Source: Auanema rhodensis (lineage: Eukaryota; Nematoda; Chromadorea; Rhabditida; Rhabditidae). From it: 64,000 nt of DNA. Below, in pieces: positions 20,713-30,485 of this stretch. The first letter of the stretch is position 1. Every line of letters begins with the position of its first letter. Both the position numbers and the translations under genes were made by a program. The stretch lies in contig OZ059895.1 in the NCBI GenBank assembly GCA_964057225.1, positions 13,516,001 through 13,580,000 on the forward strand, written 5' to 3'. A model generated the notes under the pieces. The model did not search any database, had not been told where the DNA came from, and worked only from the letters and a program-made list of their open reading frames with translations.

Positions 20713-21057
20713 TTTTGTAATATTCGTGTTTGGTACAGCATCATTATTAATCACAAGTTGGTTATTCTTGTTTGTGCGCACCTCTGGAAATTTCTCCCAC
20801 AAATTGTTATACTTTCTTGGCAACTTGTATTCTGGCAATAGAGGTGGATCAGCATTTTCCACTTGTACTGATATGGGCGCATCTATACTTTCTCTATAGT
20901 TTTTGAGACGAGCAATCAAGTCTTCGTATAGTTCAGCCTTTTTATAGTCGGGTATAGCTCTATTTTCTCGTAAAAGCTTGAGCTCTGAATCAAACTTGTC
21001 TATATTAATTGTTTCCTCGTCGACAGGAATTAGTCGATATTTATGGTTGAGCTTCAT
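20713..21057 (-). pseudogene. N-terminal part of the 238-residue Polinton protein, copy I
   Basis: About 115 residues (MKLNHKYRLIPVDEETINID start), cut by the fold-back junction at 20,712. The complete versions are at 32,390 and 42,769. Its ATG overlaps the stop of the preceding gene as ATGA. Confidence 0.8.
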
Positions 21058-21362
21058 GATTTAAAACCAAAATAGGCAATACCACATGTAACTATTGTTT
21101 TCAATTGTTTGTGTGAAAGCGTTGCCAATAATGATTTAGCCTTTTCCGGTGTGCGTATCAAAGCTATTTGACGTAATAATGAAGATATGGGCAAGAGGGT
21201 TTTATATTCCTTGTTAGTTAAAAGAAAATTATTATTTTTCACAATATTAAATACAATTTCAACAATAATTTCAATTTGTGCAAAAGAAAATGAGGAAACA
21301 GAACAAGGAGTTTTGGCGCAAGAAGACAAAAAGTTGAAATTTGACAAAATACGACCACTCAT
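21054..21362 (-). CDS. 102-residue Polinton core-type protein, copy I
   Basis: A helical protein with a central pattern of hydrophobic residues (IVEIVFNIVKNNNFLLTNKE, then LLRQIALIRTPEKAK). By length, position next to the 238-residue gene and this pattern it resembles the small conserved proteins found beside the ATPase/capsid genes in many metazoan Polintons (from memory, not searched). Function unknown. It starts 12 nt after the ATPase stop and ends in an ATGA overlap with the next gene. Confidence 0.6.
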   Translation of the reverse strand: MSGRILSNFNFLSSCAKTPCSVSSFSFAQIEIIVEIVFNIVKNNNFLLTNKEYKTLLPISSLLRQIALIRTPEKAKSLLATLSHKQLKTIVTCGIAYFGFKS

Positions 21363-21374
21363 TGAACAAGCACT

Positions 21375-22055
21375 TTAAACACTAAACACATTTCTGGCAA
21401 CATAAACAATAGGGTTCTCCGCTGTTATATCAGATAGTATACGCTGCTTCTCACTTGTTAAAGGATGATTGTCAATCAGTAAATGACTATAGGGAGTAGA
21501 CATTGCATCATCATACGCCTCTAGAGCATTTTTGAAACGTGGCCCAAATAATTGCTGCAGACAATTACGTATTTGTAATATATCTGAATGACTTTTCATC
21601 AGTATTATATATGTACTATTGATTCGACTGGTCCTGTCCAGTTGAAATGCCGCTTGCACAAGATTAAACACTGCCAAATTCCAGTGATGAGCCCATACTG
21701 TAAAAATGTTGTTGAGCAATTCCTTTGCTGCTTTATTCGATGAAAAAAAGTTCATCAAATCATCCAGCACTAGTATAGTATTTACTCCCTTTTGTTCTTT
21801 TATCAAATCAGGATCAGGAGGCCCTTGAATAATTATTGAACGCTCATCATTTATTGGTACACCTGACGATGACCCACATTGACTGAACCAGAATATTCTA
21901 TCAATGGGGACGTTGAAAAACTTTTCAGTATTTTCACATATGTGCTTTATGAGGGTTGTTTTACCGCATTGGGTAGCACCTATTACAGTTGTCTGACTGG
22001 GTAGTTTGAAGCTGAAAACCATAATCAACCACTCGTAAATGTACCTAAAATGCAA
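21375..22055 (-). CDS. FtsK/HerA-type genome-packaging ATPase, copy I
   Basis: It would pump element DNA into a capsid. The Walker A is GATQCGKTTLIKH near residue 25-37; the Walker B is ILVLDDLMNFF near residue 95. The frame has 226 residues from the upstream ATG; a start at MVFSFKLP (residue 12) better fits the usual short N-terminus. It is divergent from the penton-like gene with under 100 bp between them. All three copies are open and nearly identical (copy I has FSQCGSSSG where the others have FSPCGSSSG). Confidence 0.9.
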   Translation of the reverse strand: MHFRYIYEWLIMVFSFKLPSQTTVIGATQCGKTTLIKHICENTEKFFNVPIDRIFWFSQCGSSSGVPINDERSIIIQGPPDPDLIKEQKGVNTILVLDDLMNFFSSNKAAKELLNNIFTVWAHHWNLAVFNLVQAAFQLDRTSRINSTYIILMKSHSDILQIRNCLQQLFGPRFKNALEAYDDAMSTPYSHLLIDNHPLTSEKQRILSDITAENPIVYVARNVFSV

Positions 22056-22101
22056 ATGATTTCATTTGCAATAGTGTACACGTATCAAGTGGTGGTTTGT
22101 C

Positions 22102-22959
22102 ATGGATGATTTTTACATTACTCTTCCATCATCAGTTGACTCTGAAAAAAGTAATACATCATCAGTGTTTCTTACCAGATTACCTGAAACACTAAGGCTA
22201 CGCAATAATAGGTATTGCATTGGGCTGACAGACATCATTTTTCCTTGTTCTATATTAAATGTTCAAAAAGATTTATCTTATACACTACGTTTTTCCAATA
22301 GAAAATTTATTCTACACTTGCCTAAAGGCAACTATGCAAATGGTGATGAAATAATACGCGGAATCAATGCTGGAAGAGAATCATTTATCGCCAACAATAC
22401 AAAGCCTCTTGGAGCTGAGGAAGAAGCACGTATAAAAAGTTTAATAGATAAAGATGAAGATGTAAAAAAGTGGTATAATAATCGACAGGCTGAGGCTAAG
22501 CTAGTGGAGGAAATGCTCGCAGACGCCACATTTCAGTTTAACAAAACATTGCAGCGCATAGAGTTTGTAACAAGCAAGCGACTATTAATGAATGCAACGC
22601 TTGGTGATGATTTTGCATATTTTCTTGGTTTTGAAAATAAAAACATCAACGATACAATAATAGCCAGGCGTCCCATTGATTTTTCAAATAACATTAATAC
22701 AATGTATATATATTGTGATATTGTAGAATATTCCATTCTTGGTAATGTGAAAGCTAATTTACTTGCATGTTTACCTGTACCACCTCCTACTGAATTTGGT
22801 AAAATGATTGCCAAAACATTTAATCCTATTCGTTATGTACCAATCACTAGACAAACACTCGATACCATACGTATTGAAATTTTAGATGAATTTGGTCGTC
22901 CTATGCAATTTAATTATGGTTCTACAGTTGTTACATTGCATGTTAAAAATATGAAATAA
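22102..22959 (+). CDS. Penton-like minor capsid protein candidate (PX type), copy I
   Basis: 285 residues starting MDDFYITLPSSVDSEKSNTS, followed by FLTRLPETLRLRNNRYCIGL. This N-terminal strand pattern is typical of the second conserved capsid-type protein in metazoan Polintons; the assignment as single-jelly-roll minor capsid or penton protein is from family resemblance. A charged insertion (EEEARIKSLIDKDEDVKKW) looks like a helical linker. The stop codon lies inside an AATAAA signal. Confidence 0.7.
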   Translation: MDDFYITLPSSVDSEKSNTSSVFLTRLPETLRLRNNRYCIGLTDIIFPCSILNVQKDLSYTLRFSNRKFILHLPKGNYANGDEIIRGINAGRESFIANNTKPLGAEEEARIKSLIDKDEDVKKWYNNRQAEAKLVEEMLADATFQFNKTLQRIEFVTSKRLLMNATLGDDFAYFLGFENKNINDTIIARRPIDFSNNINTMYIYCDIVEYSILGNVKANLLACLPVPPPTEFGKMIAKTFNPIRYVPITRQTLDTIRIEILDEFGRPMQFNYGSTVVTLHVKNMK

Positions 22960-22972
22960 ACGTTTTATTCAA
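22955..22972. terminator. Bidirectional poly(A) signal, copy I
   Basis: AAATAAACGTTTTATT reads AATAAA on the plus strand (for the penton-like gene, with its TAA inside) and AATAAAA on the minus strand (for the zinc-finger gene). The same word is at 35,004 and 45,383. Confidence 0.6.
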
Positions 22973-23459
22973 CAGTTATACAATACCACATTTTTATTTT
23001 CGAAGGTTTAAAAGATAGTTTAGGGCAGTTTTGTTTGTCGCTCGGCTCGTGTTGTGAATGTTCTCCGTCACTATTGCTGCGGCATCTTTTTGATTGGGTT
23101 GAATGTACAAACTCCTCAGCTTTTTCAAAGGGTTTGCTGGTATCATTTCCATCACCATCTTCACCATTCGTTCCATTATTATTATGAATACGCCGAATAT
23201 GACGCTCACAATTGAATCTTGTTCCAAAAGTTTCACCACAATGAGGGCACAAACGTCTACGAACACCATCCAAATGTCCATATTTTTGAATAAAGTCAGC
23301 ATTGCTGATATAATTGTTACATATGGGTTGAATCCCTGCATGCCTTTTCAAAACGTGATCACTAAAATGCTTGGTTGAAGAGAATATTTCCTTGCATGTA
23401 CCACAATATTTGTTACATAAAAGTTCCATTAGAGGAAAATGAAAAACGACCACACGCAA
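22965..23459 (-). CDS. C2H2 zinc-finger protein of Polinton, copy I
   Basis: 164 residues (or 154 from MELLCNKYCG). Finger 1 is CGTCKEIFSSTKHFSDHVLKRH; finger 2 is CPHCGETFGTRFNCERHIRRIH. An acidic, Ser/His-rich linker with a basic patch (SKRCRSN) follows. It is probably a nucleic-acid-binding regulator or packaging factor; the role is not known. Copies II and III have Ser in place of Gly in finger 2 (CPHCSETF). Confidence 0.75.
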   Translation of the reverse strand: MRVVVFHFPLMELLCNKYCGTCKEIFSSTKHFSDHVLKRHAGIQPICNNYISNADFIQKYGHLDGVRRRLCPHCGETFGTRFNCERHIRRIHNNNGTNGEDGDGNDTSKPFEKAEEFVHSTQSKRCRSNSDGEHSQHEPSDKQNCPKLSFKPSKIKMWYCITVE

Positions 23460-23470
23460 TCAACCCACTT

Positions 23471-23677
23471 TTATATAATGAGCAATAATATGACTAGTGT
23501 TGTACAAAAGCCCAATCCCAATGCTATACCTTTAATAAATGGCACTGAAATACATTTCAACATTCTCCTGTATAAAGGCGCTGGTTTAGATTGCTCCAAC
23601 GTGTATTTGACACATAATTCACAGTGACAAGGAATATTCATAACTGACCACGTAATGTAGCAGGTTAGTAATGACAA
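23471..23677 (-). CDS. Small tail-anchored protein candidate, copy I
   Basis: 68 residues, Cys-rich in the N half (CHCELC), then a basic patch (LYRRMLKC) and a C-terminal hydrophobic segment (IALGLGFCTTLVILLLII) reaching the stop, as in tail-anchored membrane proteins. It lies between the zinc-finger and protease genes on the same strand. The frame is kept in all three copies. Confidence 0.45.
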   Translation of the reverse strand: MSLLTCYITWSVMNIPCHCELCVKYTLEQSKPAPLYRRMLKCISVPFIKGIALGLGFCTTLVILLLII

Positions 23678-23682
23678 ATTTC

Positions 23683-24225
23683 TTATATAGTAGCCAATTT
23701 ATAGTCGAATACTTTATGCATAAACGCTTTAATAAAGACATCATCATTTTTCAATAGTTTAAAAAATGAACAAATGCTTTCAAATGAATTACCAGCCGAC
23801 AACATTAGTATTACAAATACCACATAGCCACCACAAGTGTATTCAATTATGCGTTGTGGTTTGCAAGTATTAATTTTTACCTTTTTATATTTGGCCAGAT
23901 AATTTTGAATGTACTTGTTCATTTTATATCCCAAGCTACAGAAAAAATAGGCTTGCTTGTTACGGACAAAGATGACCTGCCAATGTGTGCCTGGCTTATC
24001 ATGTGTGTCAGTATTTACGACAAGTGCAAAGTTTTTACGACGCGTTTTGGGTAGAGTATCAGCGCTATATACACCGAGGAATAGTTTCCGAGTGCTGGGG
24101 ACAGATTGCAATAGTGATACTATTTCAGACGAATACATTTTAGTAGAATGATCTAGTGTAACTTTTGTATTGCGCGCGTGCGGTTCGATATGCCGCACCT
24201 CCTTTTGGATGTCAACTCTATTCAA
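23683..24225 (-). CDS. Adenain-like cysteine protease (PRO), copy I
   Basis: It would mature capsid proteins. The frame has 180 residues; a start at MYSSEIVSLL (about 24,139) is likelier and leaves a short divergent promoter to the pVI-like gene. The His is in GTHWQVIFV and the catalytic Cys in EYTCGGYVV. Between them the segment that normally reads Phe-Asp-Ser is FFCSLG, so the usual acidic third residue is Cys. Only copy I keeps the gene; copies II and III keep just its last codons. Confidence 0.8.
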   Translation of the reverse strand: MNRVDIQKEVRHIEPHARNTKVTLDHSTKMYSSEIVSLLQSVPSTRKLFLGVYSADTLPKTRRKNFALVVNTDTHDKPGTHWQVIFVRNKQAYFFCSLGYKMNKYIQNYLAKYKKVKINTCKPQRIIEYTCGGYVVFVILMLSAGNSFESICSFFKLLKNDDVFIKAFMHKVFDYKLATI

Positions 24226-24642
24226 TGGACAACACTTTTAAATCAACAAATGGGTGGCGCCCCATTTAGCGGAATGATGTTTCAACGTGGAATGCAGAGG
24301 GGTCATGGTTTGGGTGGTATTTTGGCAACTTTGGCATCATTTCTACCACGCATCATTCAATCACCTATAGCCCAAAATCTCATCAATGCCGGAAGAAACG
24401 CCTTATCCAGTGCTGTAAGCAATAGTCCAGTTGTAAATTCACCTCTTGGCGGACAGTTGCTGAAAACTGGTAATGAAATTGTCGATGGGGTGCTGAAAGG
24501 CGATAATATCAAGGAAACTCTTAAAACAGCCGGCCGACAAGCTATACGAGATCTTACCGGCTTGGGCAAAAGGCGACGACGCAAAACCACAAAACCTCAT
24601 AAGCGGTTGTGCATCACTCGTGAGCGGTCGTTTCACATTTAA
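24190..24642 (+). CDS. Adenovirus pVI-like capsid/membrane protein candidate, copy I
   Basis: 150 residues from the ATG at 24,190. It has Gly-Gly sites that could be cut by the protease (QQMGGAP, GLGGIL, PLGGQL), an amphipathic hydrophobic helix (LATLASFLPRIIQSPIAQNL) and a basic C-terminal patch (GKRRRRKTTKPHKR). This layout resembles the pVI/pX-type proteins beside Polinton capsid genes. The stop TAA directly touches the ATG of the capsid gene. Confidence 0.65.
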   Translation: MPHLLLDVNSIQWTTLLNQQMGGAPFSGMMFQRGMQRGHGLGGILATLASFLPRIIQSPIAQNLINAGRNALSSAVSNSPVVNSPLGGQLLKTGNEIVDGVLKGDNIKETLKTAGRQAIRDLTGLGKRRRRKTTKPHKRLCITRERSFHI

Positions 24643-25977
24643 ATGGCTAAATTGATAGATTCAAAATCAGCACAAGCCCTTTTACCTAATATAAACTATG
24701 GTGATATACCAGCGTCGGCATTAGGTGTAGAGTCTACTCGTACTGTACAAGTCCCTTTGAAAAATACTTTTCTTCCTCAAGGACCATGGGAATTTGTTAT
24801 AGCTCAAAATTCCAAATCATTCCTCAATCTGAGAAGATGTTGGTTGAATGTAAAATTTAAAATTGTAACCACAAACGGTGATCCAGTACCAGACAACCTT
24901 GTTTTTGCACCATGTCAACAATTTGCTGCCAGTTTAATACATTCGTATCATTTGAAAATTGGTGATGTTAGCGTGTATGACTCTACCGTGAATCATGCCT
25001 ATAAAACATATATCGAGAATATTTTAATGTATAGCAACGATGTTAAAGAGAGCAAACTTGCCATATCAGGCTATTATGCTGATAGATATATAGATAATGC
25101 ATCCAGTGCTGGATTTAGAACGCGTCAAGCACTTGTAAAAAATGGCATATTGTGTGAGATGGCTGCTCCCGTCAGTATCGACCTATTTAATCAAGAGCGA
25201 CTGTTTGTAAACTATTCAAAAATGGAGCTAACTGCATATCCAAACCGTGATAACTTTTTAATTGACACTCTAGGCTGGAATAATGAAAACAAGGATACTA
25301 CATTAAAGGAGGAGTTTCCAAATTTGAAAGTAGATATCAGCGATGTACATTTGCTCATTCAAGAGTTTGATCTAAACGCTGGATTAGCTATGGCTATAGA
25401 AGATAAACTCGCAAAGGATCGAATACACTACCCCATGACATCAGTGAAAATGCGCTCTTATTTCATAGAAGGAGGCCGCTTGGATTCACCTAATAATATA
25501 TTATTCACGTCTCATACACCAAAACGTGTTGTAGTAGGTCTTGTTGGCGCACACGCTTATAATGGTATTTTTAAACATTCGCCATTCAACTTTAAACCGT
25601 TTGATTTGAAAAATATATACTTGACGCTCAACAATAGGGTAATACCTACCCGTCCTTATAATTTAGAATGGCGATCTTCCTATGCCACAGCATATATTGA
25701 CATGCTCGAAGGTTTGGGACTTGGTCGTACAGATTCATCCAATGGTATTACACCAGCAATGTATAAAGCTGGTTTCACATTTTTTGTATTTGATATTTCT
25801 CCTACTGTGCATTCGTCAGAGTTATTTGATGTTATACGACAAGGTAATGTAGCCTTGAAATTGGAATTTGGTCAACAAACGCCGCAAGAGGGCTTATATG
25901 CAATTGTTTATGCAGAGTATGACTCTATTCTTTCAATTGACAACAATCGTGCTCCATATATTGATACCAGTTTGTAA
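24643..25977 (+). CDS. Major capsid protein (double jelly-roll, hexon-like), copy I, complete
   Basis: 444 residues, the normal size for a Polinton capsid protein. It starts MAKLIDSKSAQALLP, with the conserved middle QERLFVNYSKMELTAYPNRD and the C-terminal GNVALKLEFGQQTPQEG. This is the family that includes the domesticated worm protein F54H12.2 (from memory). It follows the pVI-like gene with no spacing and has an AATAAA 10 nt after its stop. It is the only intact capsid gene in the window. Confidence 0.85.
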   Translation: MAKLIDSKSAQALLPNINYGDIPASALGVESTRTVQVPLKNTFLPQGPWEFVIAQNSKSFLNLRRCWLNVKFKIVTTNGDPVPDNLVFAPCQQFAASLIHSYHLKIGDVSVYDSTVNHAYKTYIENILMYSNDVKESKLAISGYYADRYIDNASSAGFRTRQALVKNGILCEMAAPVSIDLFNQERLFVNYSKMELTAYPNRDNFLIDTLGWNNENKDTTLKEEFPNLKVDISDVHLLIQEFDLNAGLAMAIEDKLAKDRIHYPMTSVKMRSYFIEGGRLDSPNNILFTSHTPKRVVVGLVGAHAYNGIFKHSPFNFKPFDLKNIYLTLNNRVIPTRPYNLEWRSSYATAYIDMLEGLGLGRTDSSNGITPAMYKAGFTFFVFDISPTVHSSELFDVIRQGNVALKLEFGQQTPQEGLYAIVYAEYDSILSIDNNRAPYIDTSL

Positions 25978-26115
25978 TGTATGTAATAAAATTCTTTAAA
26001 AGATTTAAGAATGAAATTTATTAATACAACTATTTTTAAAAATAAATACATGTACAATGATAAAATTTTATAAATACAAATATATACAAGATAAAAATTT
26101 ATAAATTCAAATATA

Positions 26116-28933
26116 TTAAACACAATAACCGTAGGGTAAAGTACTATAATCTTGAAGATAACAAAGTTTATCCATTACGACTTTAGTACTTTTTGTCATA
26201 TCCATTGTGGATATGGCACCGAGTTGCCTCTTTAACAATGTCGTATTGGTTTTTAAAACCAATTTTTCTCCATCCATAACGAGTCCGCGAACCAGTCGCT
26301 CCATACTTTCAAAGTTTACCACTGACGCTGCCGTGTGGTCCAACGTCTGTAAATTATAAAATTATTTGAAAAGTCAAAGCTCGTACTTACCACTCCCTTT
26401 GCCTTTGTTACATATTTTACATCACCAGCTGCATTTACAAGTTTATAACTATAAACTTTTGCCGCTGGTGACACAAACTTGGTCATTGACCAACCATCGG
26501 GTATTTCAGAGGTTAGTTTACCTAACCATTCACCCTTCATATCCTCAATTGGATCTGGCTCATCTAGGCATCTTTGATAAATTAGAGAATCCGTGTCTAA
26601 ATAATGTAAGTTTAAATTGTATACAAAGTATAACATTACCTGTATACACCAAATTCTTTCCAATTTTCTCCATTGCCTTATACAATAGTAGCCTTGCATG
26701 AGCGGTTGTATAGGCCGCAATAGCTACATTTGTAAAAGGCGGTGGTGCCAAATGTGAATCCTCTGGTACTGTTGTGCAGTACGCAACATTATCCACAATT
26801 TTGAACCCAGTGAGTTCCCTTGCAGGATCAGTAATGATCCTACCAATTTCTGGGTCCTCAACACCAATAATCTTGGTTTGGGCTTTATCTGGTCTTTGAC
26901 CCATTTTACCCCAGACACTATAAGCAAATTTGTAATGTATTGTTTTAAAAAGTTTACAAACCTATTTAGCTGCAGTTTGGCTATGCTACGCATGGCAGCA
27001 TTCTTCTCAATTTTATTGCTCTCCAGAGCAACACCAGTGTTCTCCTCGTGTTCTTGGAGATAAATCACCTGTAAAATTCTATTTAATGTGATACTTTTGT
27101 TGAAACATACCTTTTCTTCCTCTGTCATGTTTGGCTTTGGCCAGCCCGACGCCTCTTGTTTAATTTTTATGTACTTTTGTACAAATTCTTTAAACAGGCC
27201 GCCTTGTTGCCATTCTTCCCAGTGCCACACCTCATGCACATTAAGCACTTTATAGCCACGTTGTATGGCACACTCGAGCTCAACATGTGTCACAGTTAGA
27301 TGCAGCTTTCTAGCATTTACATCATTCTGGTGCTCACATGTTACATTTTTACTTTTGACTGCACAAGTGCGGCAGTTTGTAAAAATAAGTTTACCGCCAA
27401 TACGTGTGCCTAATACAGGGTACAGCAAATTTGTGGGTGCAAGCACGTCACATTTTACTAGCCCCTTGTATGGGCAACATGTCTCAAAGCTTTTGAAACC
27501 CTCAGTAATAACTTTGGGATTACCTACAGGGTAATAGGCATCAAAAGCGGTGACATATGGATATAGTGAACAAAAGTCCACATACTCGAGCGAGTATCTA
27601 TCCGAAGCTTGTGCCAAAAGCTTATATGTCTGGGTGCGGCCACCGGTAAAGGCATCTCTAGGTGCCAAGCGTGTAACAACATTTGTTTCACGCATAAATT
27701 TCGCCATTTCTTCATTGGCCGAAATTTGTGCATTAATTTCGTGCTCCCACACTGTGGTAACACTAATGCCTTGGCTTTGTATTGCTTCAAGCCTTTTCAT
27801 GGTTTTATCATAAACCTAAATTTTAAAAATTAAAATGATTAAAAATGTCACAATTACCTCTTCCATTGTTTCACCATTTCTGCCTGGTGCTATAGCGCTC
27901 TTGTTGGTGCACTGGGGGCAACCATGATAGATACAACCATTAATCTACAAAAATTTGCACTTTTTACATTTATTACAAATTACTCACCTCATAGCCATGA
28001 TTGGCAACGGGGTCATAAGCATCGAGTAGATAGCGATGACCATCTACTCTCACTGCAAATTCACCACCATTAAGCTTATGCATTAATGGGCGGCCCAGTC
28101 CTTGTTCTAGCCATTTTATATACTTTATGGCTATTATACTCTGCTTTTGACCGGCATAATAACCAGTCTCGGGCAGAATACCCACTTGGTTCTCTTTAAT
28201 ATGATTCATTTTCAGCTGTAATATACTAGTTTTGAAAATGCTTGTATTTGAAAAAACTTGCCTGGAATAAAGAGAAACTGGCAAATGTCATACACTGTAT
28301 GACAGGGTTCCAGCCAGTGGTGGCGGTTGCCAACTTCATGTAAACTTTCATACAGTTGGTTAAAATACGGACATCTGTCCTACAATATTCCAAAAGCTCT
28401 TCATCAAAATCAAACGCTCTTTGATTACGCTCTTCATACCAAATATTGAATGAAGCTAGGTCTTCTGCTTTTATTCTAGCAGTACAATAGTACTGTTTTG
28501 GTGGTAAAGATGGTAACACTTTGCCATAATTTATTGGATGGTTAAAGAGGTAAGGAAACTGTCCTTTACTCATATCAGGTACACCAAATGCCTTGGGTAA
28601 CGCTGATAGGGGTAAAGGCACTAATAAATAACTATCTTTAAAATATAAATGATTAAATTTTTGACCTCTTAAAGGCTTGACAACCATGCTTATAATCTTG
28701 GTCCCATTTAAAATTGGATCAGGATATATACCACGGTTTATCAGCCTAGACACCGAGAAATGTATGTCAAAGCGTGAACCATTATGCGCAATCAAAATTG
28801 CATTATCATTCTCAACAGAGTTGAGTAACCAATCAAGGAAACGATCTGTTACAGACCATTCACTATCACCTTGTTGATACCCAAAATGGCCCTCCTTGGT
28901 TGTGCATTTTTCACATGAGTTGGCATCTATACA
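26116..28933 (-). pseudogene. Protein-primed DNA polymerase B, 3' part, copy I
   Basis: Multi-exon. It retains ExoII (HNGSRFDIHF), ExoIII (YCRTDVRIL), polymerase motif A (DFCSLYPYV), motif B split by an intron (KLQLN then SxWGKMG) and motif C (YLDTDSLIY), and ends LPYGYCV. Introns of about 45-65 bp separate the exons. The ExoI part and N-terminus are replaced at 28,933 by the next TIR, which would add a meaningless MGAWLVNFARLST in frame. Confidence 0.85.
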
Positions 28934-28973
28934 AGTAGAGAGCCGTGCAAAATTTACTAACCACGCCCCCAAA

Positions 28974-29085
28974 CAGTTGCTAAAAACATACTTTTGGGGG
29001 CGTCAGCTGCTAAAAACATACTTTTGGGGCGCGTCAGCTGTCAAAAACATATTTTTGAGCGTCAGCTGTTAAAATCATATTTTGG
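28974..29085 (+). repeat. Terminal ~27-bp repeats with CAGCTG E-boxes
   Basis: Four units of the type GTCAGCTGCTAAAAACATAC spaced by TTTTGGGGGC or similar. The first unit has CAGTTG. The array is also present at every other Polinton terminus here and in the scraps at 1-40 and 10,440-10,690. Confidence 0.8.
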
Positions 29086-29529
29086 GATCATGGTTCATGG
29101 ATTTTCCTTTTTTAAATTTAAAAATCATGATTTAAAGCATGATTTTTTTTTTTTAAATCAAATTTAAATATGCGTTTTCAAATGTATGTATATATTTTTA
29201 ATTATTTTTAAATATATTAAGTAAAAATAAAAATCTTAATTTTAAATATATAAATTATATTTAAACTTTAAATATTTAAATTTTATATTTATAAATTATA
29301 TTTAAATTATATTTAACCTTTATATATATAAATTATATTTAAATTTTAAATATATTAATTTGTTTTAAAATTTTATTACTTTATTCATTTATTATATTTA
29401 TTAATTATGTTTGTTTACTTATTTTGTTTATTATTTTATAATATTGTGTTTTTTTACTGTTTTTATTTTTAAAGATCAATAAAATTTTTGCATGTAGATA
29501 ATTTTGTTCACCGTACTTGTTATGGGTAA

Positions 29530-29690
29530 TTCAATGGAACACATATCGAAGGTTAATTCGATAAGAACGATATGAAATACTAAAATTCAATGGAACACAT
29601 ATCGAAGGTTAATTCGATAAGAACGATATGAAATACCAAAATTTAATGGAACACATATCGAAGGTTAATTCGATAAGAACGACATTAAAT
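29530..29690 (+). repeat. Three 54-bp dyad repeats, copy II
   Basis: Tandem units with the perfect dyad TATCGAAGGTTAATTCGATA, separated by AGAACGATATGAAATAC-type spacers; the last unit reads GACATTAAA instead. Confidence 0.85.
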
Positions 29691-29851
29691 TATTAATTTT
29701 TGAAATTACAAATTGTTATTAATTATATTTATTCTAACAAGTAAAAGTTTCAAATTAAAAGAAAATACTAGTTTTAAACTTTATTTTACTAATATAACAA
29801 TACAATAACTAAATAGAGCACACATTGAAGGTAAATACAATAAGATTAACA

Positions 29852-30485
29852 CCTCAACGCATATCGATGGTTAATAAACAGTAATAACTGCACTGTGGGG
29901 GTTTAAATATAGTATAATCATTTTAACATTTCAAAAGTTTTAGTTTCGTAATATAATCATTATTAAATATTCAAGAATGAAATATTTTCACATATAAAAC
30001 GTTGGCAGTCATATGTTTTGTGCTACAATATGGGTGTAAAAGCATACTATGAATAATATATGAGCTATTAAGCAAAGTTTAAAAAGCCTAAATGTTTTAC
30101 AGAGATGGCTGTTGTTTATGGCACAAACGGTAAACAATAATGTTTAAAGAGATGTAAAAACTAATTAATATGCAGATTGTTTACAGGTTCAGAGTGCGCC
30201 AACTGCTGGCAACTGTCGATGAGATGAGTATATCTGCATAAATATGCTGTAAAATCTAATTAATAAAAGAATTTCATCAGCAAACTTGATTGTAACACAA
30301 TGGGTTGTACTTTACAAAAATCTTTGTATAAAAGGTTGGCAATTTTGCTACATTTACATTTCAGCTCTGCCAACTATCCGAGGATCCGACGTTTCACCAT
30401 CTCCTGCCACTCTTTGCCAATCGCCATAGACTGCTCCTCTCTGCAAGTTTGCCTTATATTTTAGAAAGTTGGATCTTTAGCGGAA
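29852..30485 (+). promoter_or_regulatory. Upstream region of the destruction-box gene, copy II
   Basis: 634 bp without a gene. A TATA box (TATAAAAGG, 30,327-30,335) lies about 150 bp before the ATG. The rest is A/T-rich. Copy III has the same region at 40,231-40,864. Confidence 0.5.

Larger units (their letters stand above)
20713..28933 (+). mobile_element. Polinton copy I (left end missing, PolB cut at 5')
   Basis: The internal part of a Polinton from within the 238-residue gene to PolB, cut at the same ATCTATACA position as copy II. It is the only copy with protease, pVI-like protein and complete capsid gene. It differs from copies II and III by scattered substitutions, so it is an older or separate lineage. 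Confidence 0.85.
28934..29851 (+). repeat. Polinton left TIR, copy II
   Basis: 918 bp starting AGTAGAGAGCCGTGC, with E-box tandem repeats (about 28,974-29,085), an A/T-rich block and three dyad repeats (about 29,530-29,690). It diverges from the right end after ATAAGATTAACA. Confidence 0.9.

Noticed and set aside
20684..20899. Plus-strand hydrophobic frame FVFGTASLLITSWLFLF near the fold-back junction
   Set aside because: It is the antisense of the 238-residue gene and appears at each copy; no independent start or signal supports it.
27265..27534. Plus-strand frames opposite PolB exons (89, 87 and 74 codons)
   Set aside because: Antisense shadows of PolB, identical in each copy only because the sense gene is.
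28900..28972. MGAWLVNFARLST as a genuine PolB N-terminus in copies I and II
   Set aside because: These residues are the TIR read in frame; copy III shows the normal upstream exons.
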